Source of the DNA: Tritrichomonas musculus
Lineage: Eukaryota > Parabasalia > Tritrichomonadida > Tritrichomonadidae
Length of the DNA stretch: 64,000 bases
Direction of reading: 5' to 3'
NCBI GenBank assembly: GCA_039105265.1
Contig: JAPFFF010000012.1
Coordinates: 186,001-250,000 of the forward strand
Shown here: positions 10,259 through 20,900 of the stretch, in pieces
How positions within the stretch are numbered: the stretch's first letter is position 1
Layout of the letters: every line of letters starts with the position of its first letter
Notes under the pieces: model-generated
Told to the model about the DNA's origin: nothing
Seen by the model: the letters and a program-made list of their open reading frames with translations, nothing else
Databases searched by the model: none
Program-made: the position numbers and the translations under genes

Positions 10259-13200
10259 TTATTGAATCTCATCAAACGGATTATTAAATACAGTCCATGG
10301 CATCTGATCTTCTATTTCTTTGAGTGCAGCCCTATATTTCCTTATTAAAGACGATACCTTCTGTGTAATATGGTTAATCTCTTCTATTTCCTCTTTAGAA
10401 ATATCGCGAATTTTTTGAAGCTCTTTCTGCTGATTAGCAAGAAAGCTTTCTTCTTTTAATAGAAACGGAAGATTTGCTTGCATCTCTTGACAAACAATGT
10501 CTAGAAGTGCTCGATCAAATTCAAAACGTTCTTTGTATTGCGATACAAGTTTTCGTGCAGCCATTTCTTCATCTATCTCATCATTATTACTAATCAAGCT
10601 ATTCATTATTAGATCATTAGTGCATGCTTGAAATCCACTTTCATTTAAATAAGTAAAAATATTGCTGTTGTCAAAAATCAAGTTAGCATCATTATTTATA
10701 ACGGCATCGTTATTATTGTTTATATTAGTTTCATCAAGATCAATTACTTGTATTTCATCATCATTGTTATTATTAATGTTAATATTATTATTTATCATTC
10801 TGTTATTCAAATTAAAATCGATTGCTTCCATTTCATCATTATTGTTATTGTTCATTATTCCACCATCATTGTTATTTATATTATTTTCTTCATCAAGATT
10901 AATATCATTATTATCGTTGTTCGCTTTTATTTTATTATTAATTTCATTAGGGTCGTTAACATCATCATTTTCTATTTCATTGTTAACAGTCGCATCAACA
11001 TTTTCTGTTTTGTCATTTGCAATATTGTTTTTGATATTGGCGGAATTGTCACAATTACCATTCAATAAATGAAACAATTTTGATTTTTTATTAATGATTA
11101 TACCATTAATTTCAATATTTTTATCTTCACTTCCAATTGACTTATTATCATATTTATTCATTGATAATTCATTTTTCTTTTTTTCAATGAAATAAGAAAC
11201 ATTAGAGCTGCATTTCTTATTTATAATAACGAGATGCCTTCTCAAAAACCTAAATTTTCTTAATGAACAAACGTAAAACAGAAAGTATGGCGAAACATTT
11301 TGTTCATCTTCATCGCTATTTCTTCCAATCCCATCATTATCATTCAAAGGCAAATTTTGGACATTATTATTGTTTTTTCCAGTTATAAAATCAATAAAAT
11401 TGTCGAAAGAATTGATTTTATTTTTCCTTTTAATGCTGTGATTGAAAATATGATGATTATAGCTGTAAAAATATGAATAATGACCATTGCCATCTTGACT
11501 CATTATAATCTCTTCTTGACAAAGTGGACAACGATTTCGTAATTTGGTCCATTTAATAAGACATGTAAGATGAATGCAATGGTGACAACGAAGCCTTTTT
11601 GCAGTTTTCGTTGTCATTTTATTTCTACAAATGATACATGTTTGCTGGCATCGTAAAAGATCAATAGTTGATGCATTTGGTAAAAGGATTAACGATTTCC
11701 ATGCTTTCTGTGTTTCTCTGTAATTTATGCAGTTTGATATTAAAAGATAAAGACGAAGTCCAATATAAAACAAAACAGTTATAATTATTACAATTTCAAA
11801 ATTAACAATATTATTAATTTCATAAAAAATTCCATTTGAATTTTTGGTAGTAAAGCTGCTGACGAAATTGCTGTAAAACAAAAAGTTGATATACAAAATA
11901 TCACTTTTTAGATGTTTAGATTTTTGAATAATTTTATTTATTTTTTTCGTTTTGAATTCGCTTTCATTTACTTGAGTAAACCTCGATTCCAATGGATTAA
12001 AGGCAAAAAAAGATTCTAAAACTTTGCATATTTTTTGATCTTTATCATCTTCATATTCACCATAAAGAGTAATTTCGTTAACGTTTAATTTTATTGTTTC
12101 ATTAGATTTTTGATCGTATGTACTATCAGAACTATCATCAGTATAAATAGTACTATTTAAGTGCTTGAAGTAAAAGCGAAAGAAATTTGGAGAATTTCTG
12201 AACGATTTGATTATTGAGTTAATTGAAAAGTAATTATTGAATGGATCAGGTTCTGATGAAACAACAAAAGGAATAGATGACGATGGATTCGAAATTGGTA
12301 CAGTTGCAATTTTAGCAACGAACGGAATCTTTTGCATTTCTTGAAAAAGTGAAATAAACCTAGATGAAGTAGAAGGTGAGTTATTTGACTTTGATTTAAA
12401 ATATGATAGAGGTTTAAGAGATTGCTTCTGTGAAACTAACTCTATAATTGTATTTGCATTCGATGAAAAGTAATACACTGGCGACATATAATAATAAAAA
12501 TTCGACAAATAGCTTTTACTATTATGTAAAATTCTAAAATGTTCTAAAGGAAGTTGAATTGAAATATTTTTTGGTATAAATAATTTTATATGTAAGTCCC
12601 CTATTATAAAACTAAAAAAAGAAATTGCTGCTAAAAATAATTCAATTGAAATATTTAATGAATGAAGATTGAAACAATAACGAACCGTCTTGAATGAATT
12701 TCCAAAATTTTCAATATCATATAAGTATAGAATATGCATTACAATACTTGATAATATCGTAAATATTGAGTTAAAAAGCGCGAATAAATAAATATTTGCA
12801 TAAATATCATTAGTAACATATATAACTTTTTTTAAAAAAATGAAGAATCGTGTTAAAATCACAACAAAAAAAATATTGAAAGATAGTAAACGAATATGAT
12901 ATTTTGCTTTGATTGAAGTTTGCAACTGATAAAATAATGAAGCCAAAAAGTGCGAAATAAACGATAAAATCATCACTAGCAACAAAATAGGGAAAACAAC
13001 AAAAAATGATCTTGATGCATTGAAAATGTTTAACAATGCTAACGAAGAAAATAATAATATTTGAAAAATATAAGAAAAATTAAATTTGAAATAAGAATAA
13101 TAGTAATTACCTCCAATAAAAATTGCTATTCGTCTGTAAACACATAGAATAATAACAATAAAAAAGTTATAAGTTAATAAAAAATCTATAATAGTCATTT

Positions 13201-13354
13201 TTGATTTTAATTTCGGAAATGATGTCAAAATAAGGTATAAATCAAATTTATTTCGAACAAATATCATCATTGGTATAGGGAAAAAGAAAATAAAAGAAAA
13301 AAGTTTATATAAAGGAAAATATGGAAACATTGCTTCGTTTTTGTTACCATTCAT
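10259..13354 (-). CDS. Multi-pass membrane RING-H2 E3 ubiquitin ligase, Hrd1/gp78-like
   Basis: 1031 residues. The N-terminal half holds many hydrophobic segments separated by short loops (about 10-270, and one near 520-545). A RING-H2 finger follows at about residues 572-612: C-I-I-C, then C-H-H-C-I-H-L-T-C, then C-P-L-C, which matches C-x-H-x2-H-x2-C spacing. In Hrd1/synoviolin and gp78 this layout catalyses ubiquitin transfer at the ER membrane for protein quality control. After the RING come a basic stretch and a long Asn/Asp/Glu low-complexity region (about 760-910), then a helical C-terminus. No clear CUE domain is seen. The start is the first ATG; an AATGA on the plus strand at 13371-13375 gives a TCATT initiator-like motif about 17-21 nt upstream. 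Other membrane RING ligases remain possible. Confidence 0.8.
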   Translation of the reverse strand: MNGNKNEAMFPYFPLYKLFSFIFFFPIPMMIFVRNKFDLYLILTSFPKLKSKMTIIDFLLTYNFFIVIILCVYRRIAIFIGGNYYYSYFKFNFSYIFQILLFSSLALLNIFNASRSFFVVFPILLLVMILSFISHFLASLFYQLQTSIKAKYHIRLLSFNIFFVVILTRFFIFLKKVIYVTNDIYANIYLFALFNSIFTILSSIVMHILYLYDIENFGNSFKTVRYCFNLHSLNISIELFLAAISFFSFIIGDLHIKLFIPKNISIQLPLEHFRILHNSKSYLSNFYYYMSPVYYFSSNANTIIELVSQKQSLKPLSYFKSKSNNSPSTSSRFISLFQEMQKIPFVAKIATVPISNPSSSIPFVVSSEPDPFNNYFSINSIIKSFRNSPNFFRFYFKHLNSTIYTDDSSDSTYDQKSNETIKLNVNEITLYGEYEDDKDQKICKVLESFFAFNPLESRFTQVNESEFKTKKINKIIQKSKHLKSDILYINFLFYSNFVSSFTTKNSNGIFYEINNIVNFEIVIIITVLFYIGLRLYLLISNCINYRETQKAWKSLILLPNASTIDLLRCQQTCIICRNKMTTKTAKRLRCHHCIHLTCLIKWTKLRNRCPLCQEEIIMSQDGNGHYSYFYSYNHHIFNHSIKRKNKINSFDNFIDFITGKNNNNVQNLPLNDNDGIGRNSDEDEQNVSPYFLFYVCSLRKFRFLRRHLVIINKKCSSNVSYFIEKKKNELSMNKYDNKSIGSEDKNIEINGIIINKKSKLFHLLNGNCDNSANIKNNIANDKTENVDATVNNEIENDDVNDPNEINNKIKANNDNNDINLDEENNINNNDGGIMNNNNNDEMEAIDFNLNNRMINNNININNNNDDEIQVIDLDETNINNNNDAVINNDANLIFDNSNIFTYLNESGFQACTNDLIMNSLISNNDEIDEEMAARKLVSQYKERFEFDRALLDIVCQEMQANLPFLLKEESFLANQQKELQKIRDISKEEIEEINHITQKVSSLIRKYRAALKEIEDQMPWTVFNNPFDEIQ

Positions 13355-13751
13355 TCCATTTCAAGTTTTCAATGATTATTTTGTTAACTTAACGAAAACT
13401 TTTTGAGCATAATTATTTCAATTTTTTTTATTTTCATTAAAAAAAACAATTGTTTTTACCCAAAGCCTAAAAAAGAAAAACTGTATACTTTTGTGTTATT
13501 TTATTTACAATATTTAAATTATTTCCCAGTTGACTTCAAATGGTTATGTAAACCTTAAAAAACACTGATATTAATCATTCATCTCAAAACAAACTTTTTG
13601 AAGAGCAACTGAAAATATAAATATAAATATCTTGATTTTATATTTTCAAAATATACAATAAATATATTATACAAAATAATAATTTAATTTTTATTAATAT
13701 TACATCATGAATATATATAAACCAAATAACAATTAAAGATTTTTCTCTCAT

Positions 13752-13887
13752 ATCAAACTATCCAAAAAAAGTATTTGGTTATTTTTTTTTCAAAAAATTG
13801 AATAAAAACCCGATAAAAAAACACGTTTTTTGTTAATGAAAAAGTGACAACTCTTATCAAAAAGTCAAGAAAGGGCATTCAGTTCAC
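13752..13887. repeat. Dispersed repeat, copy 2
   Basis: Matches 5076-5212 with a handful of substitutions and short indels in A/T runs. The match ends exactly where the CACTGGACA palindrome begins, so the boundary may be an element end. Confidence 0.75.
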
Positions 13888-13903
13888 TGGACAGTGTCCA
13901 GTG
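13885..13903. repeat. Perfect hyphenated palindrome
   Basis: CACTGGACA, one G, then TGTCCAGTG: 9-bp perfect arms. It is unusually GC-balanced for this region. It may be two abutting element ends or a protein-binding dyad. Confidence 0.6.
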
Positions 13904-14735
13904 GACACAAAAGCCAAGATTTTTGAGTGATTATAAAATTCGATAGATTTTTTTTCCCCCTAGATATTATTTCAGAAATTTTAATGGAGTAAAATGACAT
14001 AACTATTAATAAGGTAAAAAAGAAATATTTATTATAATAAAGTATAGTTTTTTCAAAGCCTTTTTAGCTTTTTATGGGAATGATGCAAAATCAAACAGCT
14101 GGGCAATAAAAATTCTGTGATTTATTACTAATGTTGAAATATATGTGTTACAATGGCTTCAATTCTTTTTAATTTTCGTTATAAAGGAGCAGAATCGTTA
14201 CATAAAGCACGTTTTGATGGCTAATTTGAATTTGAAAAACGTTCACTATATAAATATTAAATGGCAAAGAATATCAAATGTGGGATAGCTGCCAATCTTT
14301 CAGTCCCCTATATCAGCTTGTTTCTAACCAATTGATGCTGTTTTCCGAAAAGAATAGTGAAATAACATACAGTGGGCTTGCATAGAATCAATAAAAATTA
14401 TTATAAACAGCCATTATGTAAACGATTAAAAAATATTCAAAAAATTGAGAGGAAAATCTCGGAAAAAAATGCATTTTACGATCTACCTAAAATTCATTTG
14501 GAAAAGTAATCAATGATTCTGTATAATAATATAATGACATAAATTATCTTCACAGATATAACTATCTTGGGAAAAAAGAACACAATTTTGTCATTGATCA
14601 ATGATTACAAAATATTATAAAATTCACCTTTTTTGCCATATTTTCCTCAAATTTATGATACATTTACAAAGCGATGTTTTAGAAAATTTTATTTCAATTC
14701 AATTAACAATAGAATTGTATTAACATAAAATACAA

Positions 14736-15902
14736 ATGATTGTTCTTTTTCTTTCTTTTGCATTTTCAGCTGAACCAACACTAACTTATATTCATCGTAC
14801 AGGAGATGATGGCAGCAAATATTGGCGTATTCCTGCAATTGTTCGTACAAAAGATGGCACCATTATAACTGCTTGCGATAAGAGAGGAGATTCGAACGCT
14901 GATCTTGATGAGCCAATTCAAATTGCTATCAGAATCAGTCATGATGATGGTTACACATTTGAACCAACAAAAATTATTGCGGGTACAGGCAGAGAAGACG
15001 CTAAGAAATACGGATACTCAGATCCTTCATTGGTTTGCGATAGAGAAACTGGAGCTGTTCTTTGCGTTTTTAATGCTGGGAATAAATTTCAGAGTTCTAC
15101 ACCAACTAATCAAATTCGTCAAGTTTATTGCATTTCATACGATAATGGGCAAAGCTGGTCTGACCCAATAGATTTTACCTCACAAATATATGGCCCAGAA
15201 TGTGAAGACCTCGTGAGAAAGACCTGGAATGCCGTTTTTGTTGTTTCAGGGAGTGGGATACAACTTCGTGATGGAACAATTATGTTTCCAGTTGTTGTTA
15301 GAAAGGACTATAACACAAGAGAACAATTTTATCCAGTTCATATGATCTGGACAAAAGATCTTGGAAAAACATGGACATTTGGTGCTCAATCATGCACAGG
15401 TGGAGATGAAACCAAAGTTGTTGAATTAAATAATGGCTCTCTTCTTGTTTCCATTCGCCATGCGCCTGCCAATTCTACTGATAGCATGAGAATTTTTGTC
15501 GTCTCACATGATAAAGGCCATCATTGGGAATATCCAGTTAACCGATATGATTTTATTGATCCAGGATGCAATGGCGATATAAAAAGATATACATCTACCC
15601 TTGATGGATATGATAAAGACAGACTAATACACACTAACCAATATCATGTAAGTTCTAGGAGGAATTTAACAATCAAAATTTCATATGATGAAGGAAATAC
15701 ATGGAAGTATGTAAAATCCCTTGATCCTGCACTTTCTGCTTACTCTGCTGTAGCTATCGCTAATAATGGTGATATTCTTGTTTATTACGAAAAGGAACAC
15801 TCTGAAAAAGGATATGACATGGCTTTAATGAGAGTCACTCTTGATTATATTACTGATGGAGAAGATAAGTATACCCCACCAAAAAATATTAAAGAATTAT
15901 AG
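14736..15902 (+). CDS. Secreted exo-alpha-sialidase (GH33 neuraminidase)
   Basis: 388 residues. A short hydrophobic leader (MIVLFLSFAFSA) suggests secretion with cleavage near residue 12. The fold is a sialidase beta-propeller. The YWRIPA motif at 29-34 supplies the first catalytic Arg (R31). Asp-boxes lie at 68-75, 134-141, 206-213, 257-264 and 316-323 (S/T-x-D-x-G-x-x-W/F). E225 in ETKVVEL, R241 in SIRH, R308/R309, and the probable nucleophile Y336 in SAYSAV complete the GH33 set. The enzyme removes terminal sialic acid from glycoconjugates; in trichomonads this is linked to mucin and host-cell surface degradation and to foraging. Length is close to bacterial-type single-domain sialidases, with no lectin or membrane anchor. 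The gene looks intact. The family call is firm; the exact linkage preference cannot be read. Confidence 0.93.
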   Translation: MIVLFLSFAFSAEPTLTYIHRTGDDGSKYWRIPAIVRTKDGTIITACDKRGDSNADLDEPIQIAIRISHDDGYTFEPTKIIAGTGREDAKKYGYSDPSLVCDRETGAVLCVFNAGNKFQSSTPTNQIRQVYCISYDNGQSWSDPIDFTSQIYGPECEDLVRKTWNAVFVVSGSGIQLRDGTIMFPVVVRKDYNTREQFYPVHMIWTKDLGKTWTFGAQSCTGGDETKVVELNNGSLLVSIRHAPANSTDSMRIFVVSHDKGHHWEYPVNRYDFIDPGCNGDIKRYTSTLDGYDKDRLIHTNQYHVSSRRNLTIKISYDEGNTWKYVKSLDPALSAYSAVAIANNGDILVYYEKEHSEKGYDMALMRVTLDYITDGEDKYTPPKNIKEL

Positions 15903-16061
15903 TAATTTCGAAATCATATTTTCTTTATTAAAAAAGTATTCGCATGCTTATATTTAATAAAATATATAAGTAAAATATATTTGTAATTATTCGATTATTT
16001 TTCATTGAATTTTTCATTTAAAAAATTTAGAATCTAACGTATCCAAAATTAAATATACATT

Positions 16062-17645
16062 ATGAGTAATAATGAACAAGAAGTCGAAGAACAAGAAGTT
16101 TCATCTCAAAACCCTGAACAATCGTTAAACAATGAAGAAGAAGATGAAGGAAAAGATGAATCAAAAGATCAACAGCAAAATGAAGATGACGCTAACAATG
16201 AAAAGAAAACAAATGAAGAAGTAAAGCAAGAACCGCCTCGGAGAATTGTGATAACTCAACCTGAAGAAGTTTTTTCACTTGTTCCACATGCTCGATCTAA
16301 ACCGCGCACAGATAGAGCTGATTTTTCGAAATCTCAGCCTTTGAAACTTGCAAATAATTCATCTCATGATGATATATATCTTAAAGATAATAATACTGAT
16401 ACAGGATCTGGCAACAATTTAACAAATCGCCCAAATACAGCCAGAAATGTAAATAATAGATTTTCGCAAACAGCAAAAGGGCCTAATAGACGCCCAAATC
16501 CAAATCCAAATGCATACAGACCAAATGATGCGAATAATCGAAACCGAAATCGGTTTTCGCAAACATGCCCTTTAAACAGACCACAATCATCAAGAACAAA
16601 TTCAACAGAAAGCCTTCTATCCCTAACAAATCAGAGAACATATACCATGACCCCTGAACTTGAAAATTTAAAAAAGCAAGCAATCGAACAAGAACCACTC
16701 GAAGTTGATGATAATTCTGTTCTAGAAGATCTTCTTCTCCTTCTTAGTGAAGAAAGACGCCAATTAGCGGCACAACATGATTTCAAAGAAAGTCAACGCC
16801 GCAATGATGCAATAGGATATGTAATGGAATGCCAAAATTGGCTTTTGAAGTTAGAAGCCCAAAAGGCATCAATGGATGATGTTCAGCAACGAAAAGAAGC
16901 CCTTGACCAACAGCTACAAGATTTTGATATAGAGTCACGTGAAATTAGACATAGAACGAAAAAGAAATTACGAAGAAAGCGAGATAAACTACTTAAAGAA
17001 CAATCCGTCGAAGTTCAAGCTCTCCAAGAGCTTTGGTCATCTGAAGAAAAAATGCGACTTTACAACAAATCATCAAACACATTAATTTGTTTACGACGTC
17101 AATTAGCACTTTTATTACAACAATGCCGTTTTGATGAAGCAGCCGCGGTACAACAACAGATTGATGAACGTCAAAGACTCGAAGAAACACAAAATCATAA
17201 TTTAATGCAACAAGAATTCAATGAAGTTTTCAATAAAATGAAAACAAGACAATCAGATGATCTTTTATATTTTGATCAAAACGCTGAAATGGAGCTCAAA
17301 AAGCTAAACAGAAGAAGAGAAAAACTTCGTCAAGCTCTTGTTAATAGAGAAAAGAAAATACAAGATAAAAGCGATACGGCTGCAAATGTTGATAAGTTAT
17401 GGAACGCAATGAAAACAAATAGAACTCGTGACATTTCAAAAACTGATAATAGCAAGACTCCAATGATGCCATCTTTGAAAGTGTCAAAAAATGACTTGAA
17501 AGATGAAAAAATGGTTCAAAGTTTATGCCTTCCTCCTCTCGTAATGCCAAAATACGATCCAAGATCACAAAGTCTTTCTACAAACAAAAAAGATGATGAA
17601 GCTGCCAAAAAGAAGAAACCAGCTAATACTGGAAAGAAGAAATGA
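16062..17645 (+). CDS. Coiled-coil protein A with acidic N-terminus
   Basis: 527 residues. Residues 1-55 are acidic (Glu/Asp/Gln). Residues 80-200 are Asn/Arg/Ser-rich with a repeated RFSQT motif (133-137 and 164-168). From about 205 to 450 the protein is predicted coiled coil or helical bundle with many Lys/Arg/Glu/Gln heptads, and the tail is basic. Two short aromatic-acidic motifs, HDFKE (239-243) and RFDEA (356-360), are matched in the second 527-residue protein at 35599-37182 (SDYRG and RYNEA). The two therefore look like distant paralogues. Such proteins are usual cytoskeletal or scaffold components in trichomonads, but no specific role can be given. It starts at the first ATG; a TCATTT at about 16013-16018 is an initiator-like candidate. 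Confidence 0.85.
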   Translation: MSNNEQEVEEQEVSSQNPEQSLNNEEEDEGKDESKDQQQNEDDANNEKKTNEEVKQEPPRRIVITQPEEVFSLVPHARSKPRTDRADFSKSQPLKLANNSSHDDIYLKDNNTDTGSGNNLTNRPNTARNVNNRFSQTAKGPNRRPNPNPNAYRPNDANNRNRNRFSQTCPLNRPQSSRTNSTESLLSLTNQRTYTMTPELENLKKQAIEQEPLEVDDNSVLEDLLLLLSEERRQLAAQHDFKESQRRNDAIGYVMECQNWLLKLEAQKASMDDVQQRKEALDQQLQDFDIESREIRHRTKKKLRRKRDKLLKEQSVEVQALQELWSSEEKMRLYNKSSNTLICLRRQLALLLQQCRFDEAAAVQQQIDERQRLEETQNHNLMQQEFNEVFNKMKTRQSDDLLYFDQNAEMELKKLNRRREKLRQALVNREKKIQDKSDTAANVDKLWNAMKTNRTRDISKTDNSKTPMMPSLKVSKNDLKDEKMVQSLCLPPLVMPKYDPRSQSLSTNKKDDEAAKKKKPANTGKKK

Positions 17646-17948
17646 ACTTTTTATTGATATGAGTCTTGTTATTTTATCTGATTTTTTTAAATTTTTTTTT
17701 TTTACTTTTTTTGAATAAAAATGATTGGAATTTTATCATTAACATCATCATCATTATTATTACCTCAATACATAATGTTTCTTAATACATAATATAAAAT
17801 GTTTTCGGATTATTGAATAATATTAAGAAACCCAGGCATTTAATTAATATACAAGTTCTATTTTCTGAAAAACATAATAATAATTTATATTTTTTTTTTT
17901 TATTAAATATGATTCTCAAACAATAAAAATAAAATAATTAAACACATT
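17646..17948. other. Convergent 3' spacer
   Basis: About 300 bp of A/T-rich sequence between the 3' ends of coiled-coil protein A and the flippase gene. It contains a T run and simple ATC repeats. I see no gene. Confidence 0.5.
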
Positions 17949-20900
17949 TTAATTGTCTTTTGGAGGATCGAAGAACAAAGGTGTATCATTTTTAGCAGCA
18001 ATAGTTTCTGTTTCAATAATTCGCAAACTATCAGAATTCCGAAACTCTGACCAAATAGTCAAAGCAAGCCAAGAAGGGGACACTGCAGCCAGAACAATAG
18101 TCAATATGATAATCAACGTAGTTGTATTATTAAAACATTCACCATAAAATCCGATCCAATTACCTGCAATTAATTGACCAAAAACAGTTCCTGAAGATTG
18201 GAGCAAAGCTGAAGATGCAATGAGAAGCATAATGTTTCCACAAATGAGGACCATGCTGTAATATGTGAAAGTATTTGTTTGGTAGAGCATATAAAATGAT
18301 GATATTAAAACCATTGATATGTATAAGATAAGAGATAAGTAAGGAGCACCGAAATCTTTTCCTTCAGGACTTAAGAATGCTTCACCTGTCAGTGCCCAAG
18401 AAATCAAAACAATTATAGAGCCTTGATAGACAGCAACAAAGAACCAGGTCAAATTTGAAGCGGTTATGGTCAATGGATTCCTAAGTTTGTCATAAAGATA
18501 AGAAAGTCTATATAAGAAACTTTCACCAATATCTTTCTCAAACAACAATGAAATGATTGGAAGAAGAGTCCATATATTATTAAAGCAAAACATTGCAAAA
18601 CTGTCAAATAATGATTGTCCAGAAAATTGAGTCCATATTTGATAGGTAGATTGACATACAGCAAACATAACTGCTTTGTAGAAGCTAAAATGAACAGCAA
18701 GGACAGATCGATGAAGAGCCTGATGGCCATGAATTAATATGAGCCTTCCAAGGCTTCTAAAGGCAGGTATAGCGAAATCACAAGTAGCAAAAGCTTTTGA
18801 ACCGTCTGGAGCAATAATTCCAACGCCAACGTCTGATGTTTTCAAAAGAAGTGTATCATTATATCCATCGCCGATACCAAGAACTCTTTTACCAGCATTC
18901 TGGAGGGATATCGCAATATCTGATTTAGTTATTGGCTTGCAACGATAGAAAATGACACATCGTGAACGATATAATGCATTTAAAAAATCTTTCTTTAAAA
19001 GGGCATATCTTAGAACTTCGTCATCTTCGGCATTAATTACTGTAGAAAAACTATTTTCGGCAACAAGCATTGCTTTTGTAGAAAAACCAACTGGTACAAT
19101 TTCATCATTTCGTGGCGAAACTGGAAGACCAGCTTCACTTCGTAATGTATTGATGTCTAGATGTACAATTGGTTCGTTTGAACGAAGAAGATGAAGCATC
19201 GATGAGACAACAAGAGTATTCATTTTGGCATCGCCAGTGGCAACCCAAATTTTCAAGCCTGCATCTGAAAGAATGTCTAGAGTTAATTGGACATCATTTT
19301 GAAGGGCATCTTCTATTCCAAGTGTGGCTAGTAATGTGTGTTCTTCTTCTAATTCTTCAATAGGAGTATCAGGGCCAAATTTGCCTTCAATTTTTTTGAA
19401 AGATACAGACATTGTTCTTAGGCCTTTCTTTTGATACATGTCATAGTTAGTCGCTAGATCTCCGCTCTTTTCGCCACAGGAACGAATTACTCGCTCGCTA
19501 GCGCCTTTCATAAAGCAGTAGATACTATCTCCCATTTGGACAACTACTGACATTCGCATTCGCTTTCGATCAAATGTATTGACTTTTAATATTTTGAATA
19601 CATAATTACCTAATGGCGATTCGTATGTTCGCATGTCGTGGTTTTCATGCCATTTCCATCCTAATTTTTGAAGTGCGGATAAAATGGCAAGCTCATCTTG
19701 TGATGAGCCATGAAATTCTTGATTATTTTCACTTATTTTGATTGTATGACATACTGAGAGCGCTTGAAATGTAAGAACGAAAAATTCTTCGCTTGAATTG
19801 GTAAGTTGATCTCTGAGATTAACATCTTCGATAATTGTAGGTGCTTTTCGTGAATCTCCGTATTTTGTATCGCCAACAACTAAAGACACGAGCGTTAATT
19901 TGTTCTTGGTTAGGGTTCCAGTTTTATCGGAAACAATTACATTTAATGCACCTAGATTTTCTGTAATATTGGTAGAGACAACATCAGCTTTGTTGCCAGT
20001 GTCAGGATCAATAAAGTTTAGATCTTGTGATATGAAAAATACGCCATAAATGAAACGGAAAATAGGAAGTAAGATCTTTAATGTGATAGGAACCATGAAC
20101 GATAGCATTAAGAAATTACGTACAAATATAACAAGAAACATCCATGCTTTAATATCTGTGCAATGAAGTAATGAGAGTGGAATGTAATATGAATAATTTT
20201 CTAAATGCTCATAATATTTGCATTGCTTTCGAACTTGATCATAACCTAAATAGCCAAAGACGGCAGAAATTAATAACTGAAAGATAAAAATAAACATTGA
20301 AATTTTTTCAAGATAATCATCTATCAATGTTTTACCTGTTGCTGTGGTAGCTATCGTAGCATCTGATCTGCAATATTTACCCGTATAAAGCGCTAAAAGA
20401 AGATGATTGCCATCTGTTTCAATTAATGATCCACGTTCAATGAAAGAATTTGTATCAAAAGTGCACGTAATACTCCCATCTATATCTTGTCTATAGCCAC
20501 ATCCTTGCTCACTACTGTCAATAATATTATTGTCATCACTTTCAAAATCAAAAGGTTGATTAGAATGAAATGAGATTTGGCCTGAAACTTCTCTCGATCT
20601 TGATTGAGCAGGAGTTGCAGTAACTTTTGCATTCAAACCTCTAATATATTCATTATTATGGAAAGATGGCGGAGTTCGAATAGGGATTCGATCTTTAACA
20701 TCAGTTTCACCATCAATTTTTGAAGTATTAATAAATATACTTGATTGCTCTGTATTAAGTAAAATACAATCACATGGAACTGTCGCCTGATCACATATTT
20801 CTATTAAATCACCTGGCTTAATACTTTTAGAGCGCTTTTCTGATTTTAAATGGTCTCGTGTAACAGTATAAAAACGTGCATCATCTTTTACATTTGCTAT

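Larger units (their letters stand above)
13355..14735. other. Intergenic region between divergent RING and sialidase genes
   Basis: It contains the dispersed repeat copy (13752-13887) and a 19-bp hyphenated palindrome overlapping its right edge (13885-13903). Beyond that, about 830 bp (13904-14735) have slightly raised complexity but no sustained open frame. I recognise no RNA gene. Confidence 0.5.

Noticed and set aside
10662-11072. Plus-strand frames opposite the RING gene
   Set aside because: Antisense of the Asn/Asp-coding tract, giving Ile/Leu/Ser-rich shadows.
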